This document shows, one piece after another, positions 3,865-5,635 of a stretch of 5,635 nt of DNA. The stretch spans positions 5,192 through 10,826 of the forward strand of contig JAHEIK010000094.1 of the NCBI GenBank assembly GCA_024639415.1. Reading direction: 5' to 3'. The position numbers and the translations under genes are program-made. Under the pieces are notes generated by a model. The model searched no databases. It saw only the letters and a program-made list of their open reading frames with translations, and was not told the DNA's origin. The DNA is from Planctomycetota bacterium. GTDB lineage: Bacteria > Planctomycetota > PLA2 > JAEUHO01. Every line of letters begins with the position of its first letter. The stretch's first letter is position 1.

Positions 3865-5635
3865 CTAGTTGAACGGTGCCGCTCGCTTGATCCACTTGTC
3901 GAGGTCCTTCTCCTTCGGGTTGAGGGGCGTTCCGGGGTGGATGATCTTCACCGGGCACTTCTCGGCGGCCAGCACGAGCTGCTGGAACGTCCCACCGCGC
4001 GGATCCTTCACATACGCCTGCTTCTTCTCGTTGTAGGCGAACAGCTTGTTGTTCAAGTTGGTGCACTCGTCGCAGGACGTGCACCGCGCCGAGGTGACGT
4101 ACGGTTCCATCACCAGTGCGTCGTCGTCCTCCTCCTCGACCGCGGGCGGAGGAGTGGCGACGGCGGCAGCGGCCGGAGCCGCCACCGCCGAGGCCGGAGT
4201 TGCCGGCACCGAAGGAGCTGTCATAGCGGACGGCTCGACATCAGGCGCCTCCAGTACCGGCGTATGCTTGACGCGCTCCAGGAGATCCCCGAGCGTCGTG
4301 GATGCGCCGCCTGAGCGCAGCAGGCCTTCGGCCAGCTTGCGCGCGACGTGCGCGGGATAGGTGCTCTTGAAGCTTCTGAGCTCTGCCTCGACGCGAGCCG
4401 TCTCGGAAGCCAGGCGCTCCTCGTAGCTCGCGGTCAGCTTGTCCCGGAGCTGCTCCGCGACGACCTCGGAGACGTCGAGTCCGGCGAGATGCCGCAGCTC
4501 GCGCCAGAACGACTGCCGTTCCTCGGCCAGCTCCACCATGTCGTCCGAGACGCTGATGCGGCGCAGCTTCTGCTTGCCGTCGAGCCCGTAGATGAACGGA
4601 GTGACGTCCTCGCGGTCCTCCTCGGAGAGATCGAGGTACTCGTGGAAGAGCACGGCCTCGACGTCGGGCTTCAGGTTCTTGAAGTGCTTCTTGAAGCGCC
4701 CCTCGCTGGCGGCCCAGTCCGCGATGGTCAGCGGCAGCTCCTTGGTCTGCTCTGCGCCGTCGTCGTCGAGGTACTTCAGCTCGTAGGTGGGCCAGACTTC
4801 GTCGATCGACGGGTTCCCGGAGAGGTCAAGGCAGTCGGAGACGTTCTCACCGCCATCGGGATCGTAGACCAGCAGAGGGAAGGCTCGACTCTCTAGGCTC
4901 AGTCGCGCTGCGCGGTTGGCGACATCGTCCGCCAGTCCGTGCTCCGGCGGGCAGGGGCAGTGCAGCATGAACACGGCCGGATGCCGCGACTGCAGTCCCT
5001 TGAGCACGTTGCCCAGCAAGTGGGAAGCGTTCGCTTGGGACGACTGGACGATGAACACCTCGCGGTGCGCCATGGCGATCAAGGAGAGCTCCTTGCGGAT
5101 CTCCTCCTTGCCGCGTTGCTCCGGGCCGAAGCCGGCCATGTCACTGACCTGGCCGTGGAAGCCGCTCGTGCAGGCCTGGCCACCGGTGTTGCTGTACACC
5201 TGGGTGTCGAGCACGAGCACACGCAGCGGCTTGCCGGACGTCATCAGTCGCGACAGGTTCTGGAAGCCGATGTCGAGCATCGCGCCGTCACCACCGACCG
5301 CGAAGATCGGCGGGCAGAGAGCGAACTCCTCGTCATCGAACTCCTTCCAGTCGAAGTGCGTGAAGAACTTCTCGTCACGCTCGGCGTCGTAGCCGCCGGC
5401 GAGTTCGAGGGCGGCTCGCCGAACACTGACGAAGCCCGCCGCCATCTTGCGCATGTGGCCTTCGAAGAGACCGATTGCGATCGACGGCGAGTCCTGGAAG
5501 AGGTGATTGACCCACGGGAAGGGGTACGGGTTGTAGGGGTACGTGCTGCCCCAGACCGAGGAACAGCCCGTCGAGTTGGCGAACCCCACCATCGCGCGGC
5601 CCTGGCCGCTCGGACCCTGGGTGTAGCGCCAGTGC
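3865..5635 (-). CDS. PFOR-type 2-oxoacid:ferredoxin oxidoreductase with C-terminal ferredoxin domain (C-terminal part; cut by window edge)
   Basis: The last 589 codons of a large protein are present; the frame stays open to 5635, so the ATG at 5592 is internal. It matches the TPP-binding domain of pyruvate:ferredoxin oxidoreductase (NifJ/Por family), which oxidatively decarboxylates a 2-oxoacid to acyl-CoA, CO2 and reduced ferredoxin in the cytoplasm. Evidence: ANSTGCSS near 5580-5557, the TPP/Mg motif GGDGAMLDIGFQN (5295-5257), and DTQVYSNTGGQ (5205-5173). The Cys in TGCSS (5563-5565) and one of the two in HCPCPPEHG (4951-4959) fit the positions that help ligate the TPP-proximal cluster in known PFORs. 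After RAFPLLVYDPDGG (about 4884-4846) comes a segment I do not recognise, rich in charged helix (about 4785-4258). An Ala/Pro linker and a single-cluster ferredoxin domain follow. The substrate-binding and CoA domains lie outside the window, so pyruvate is only the likeliest substrate. The gene sits 45 bp ahead of rnfC. Confidence 0.9.
   Translation of the reverse strand, partial: HWRYTQGPSGQGRAMVGFANSTGCSSVWGSTYPYNPYPFPWVNHLFQDSPSIAIGLFEGHMRKMAAGFVSVRRAALELAGGYDAERDEKFFTHFDWKEFDDEEFALCPPIFAVGGDGAMLDIGFQNLSRLMTSGKPLRVLVLDTQVYSNTGGQACTSGFHGQVSDMAGFGPEQRGKEEIRKELSLIAMAHREVFIVQSSQANASHLLGNVLKGLQSRHPAVFMLHCPCPPEHGLADDVANRAARLSLESRAFPLLVYDPDGGENVSDCLDLSGNPSIDEVWPTYELKYLDDDGAEQTKELPLTIADWAASEGRFKKHFKNLKPDVEAVLFHEYLDLSEEDREDVTPFIYGLDGKQKLRRISVSDDMVELAEERQSFWRELRHLAGLDVSEVVAEQLRDKLTASYEERLASETARVEAELRSFKSTYPAHVARKLAEGLLRSGGASTTLGDLLERVKHTPVLEAPDVEPSAMTAPSVPATPASAVAAPAAAAVATPPPAVEEEDDDALVMEPYVTSARCTSCDECTNLNNKLFAYNEKKQAYVKDPRGGTFQQLVLAAEKCPVKIIHPGTPLNPKEKDLDKWIKRAAPFN
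3880..4098 (-). other. C-terminal single [4Fe-4S] ferredoxin domain of the PFOR-type protein
   Basis: The domain reads CTSCDEC (codons 4083-4063), then 35 residues, then CP (Cys codon 3957-3955). A CxxCxxC motif, a gap of about 35-40 residues and a CP pair is the layout of monocluster ferredoxins such as Desulfovibrio ferredoxin I, so one [4Fe-4S] cluster is expected. This differs from the two-cluster ferredoxin insert found before the TPP domain in classical PFORs. Its place at the extreme C-terminus behind a flexible tether suggests a built-in electron carrier. The domain call rests on cysteine spacing and flanking residues (PVKIIHPG); its partner is not shown by sequence. Confidence 0.82.
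4128..4240 (-). other. Ala/Pro-rich interdomain tether with acidic patch
   Basis: About 38 codons encode mostly Ala, Pro, Val, Ser and Thr, with runs such as AAPAAAAVATPPP, and end in an acidic EEEDDDD run just before the ferredoxin domain. The composition matches the mobile linkers of multidomain enzymes such as E2 acyltransferases and biotin carriers. It is in frame with both flanks, has no stop codons, and shows no sign of being a frameshift artefact. Confidence 0.75.

Noticed and set aside
4348..4896. Plus-strand open frame of 182 codons opposite the PFOR-type gene
   Set aside because: Its Leu/Val/Glu-rich product mirrors the codon pattern of the real minus-strand protein and has no known motif. 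No separate promoter is visible, and it covers a conserved coding frame.
5244..5426. Minus-strand 60-codon open frame within the PFOR-type gene
   Set aside because: It is a Ser/Arg/Thr-rich alternate frame of the conserved TPP-binding region, with no ribosome binding site or motif.

Overview
The window is a high-GC stretch, probably bacterial and chromosomal. It is coding almost end to end and every supported gene lies on the minus strand. Read in the direction of transcription, from 5635 down to 1, it holds: the C-terminal part of a large pyruvate/2-oxoacid:ferredoxin oxidoreductase (PFOR)-type protein (3865-5635, cut by the window edge); a 45-bp gap; and rnfC (2494-3819), rnfD (1490-2497), rnfG (819-1493), rnfE (193-822) and the start of rnfA (1-196, cut by the other edge). 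The five rnf genes form one unbroken overlap chain. Each of the four junctions is a 4-bp ATGA, in which the stop of one gene overlaps the start of the next. This is a strong sign of one polycistronic message with translational coupling.

Rnf is a membrane complex that moves electrons between reduced ferredoxin and NAD+ while pumping Na+ or H+. The diagnostic parts are visible: two CxxCxxCxxxCP cluster motifs in RnfC, a covalent-FMN TGAT motif in RnfG, a variant of that motif (TEAT) in RnfD, and GLCP cysteines in RnfE and RnfA that help hold the membrane [2Fe-2S] centre. The order C-D-G-E-A is the one known from acetogens and clostridia (rnfCDGEAB), not the rnfABCDGE order of gammaproteobacteria. 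rnfB, the ferredoxin-like entry subunit, is not in the window and would be expected just beyond position 1.

The notable part is the upstream gene. Its TPP-binding domain is clearly of the PFOR family. It is followed by an unassigned helical segment of roughly 175-180 residues, an Ala/Pro-rich tether with an acidic patch, and a C-terminal single-cluster ferredoxin domain (CxxCxxC, 35 residues, then CP). A PFOR that carries its own tethered ferredoxin and is encoded directly ahead of Rnf suggests a dedicated route: 2-oxoacid oxidation, to the fused ferredoxin, to Rnf, to NADH plus an ion gradient. The parts are known families. The coupling is inferred from gene order and domain layout.

The organism cannot be named from this window. 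High GC, PFOR and an acetogen-like Rnf order suit an anaerobic or facultative high-GC bacterium (for example from Planctomycetota, Myxococcota or a related lineage), but this is a weak guess. I see no RNA gene, mobile element, CRISPR array, repeat family, terminator or convincing promoter. Long plus-strand open frames opposite the rnf and PFOR genes look like GC-driven shadows.
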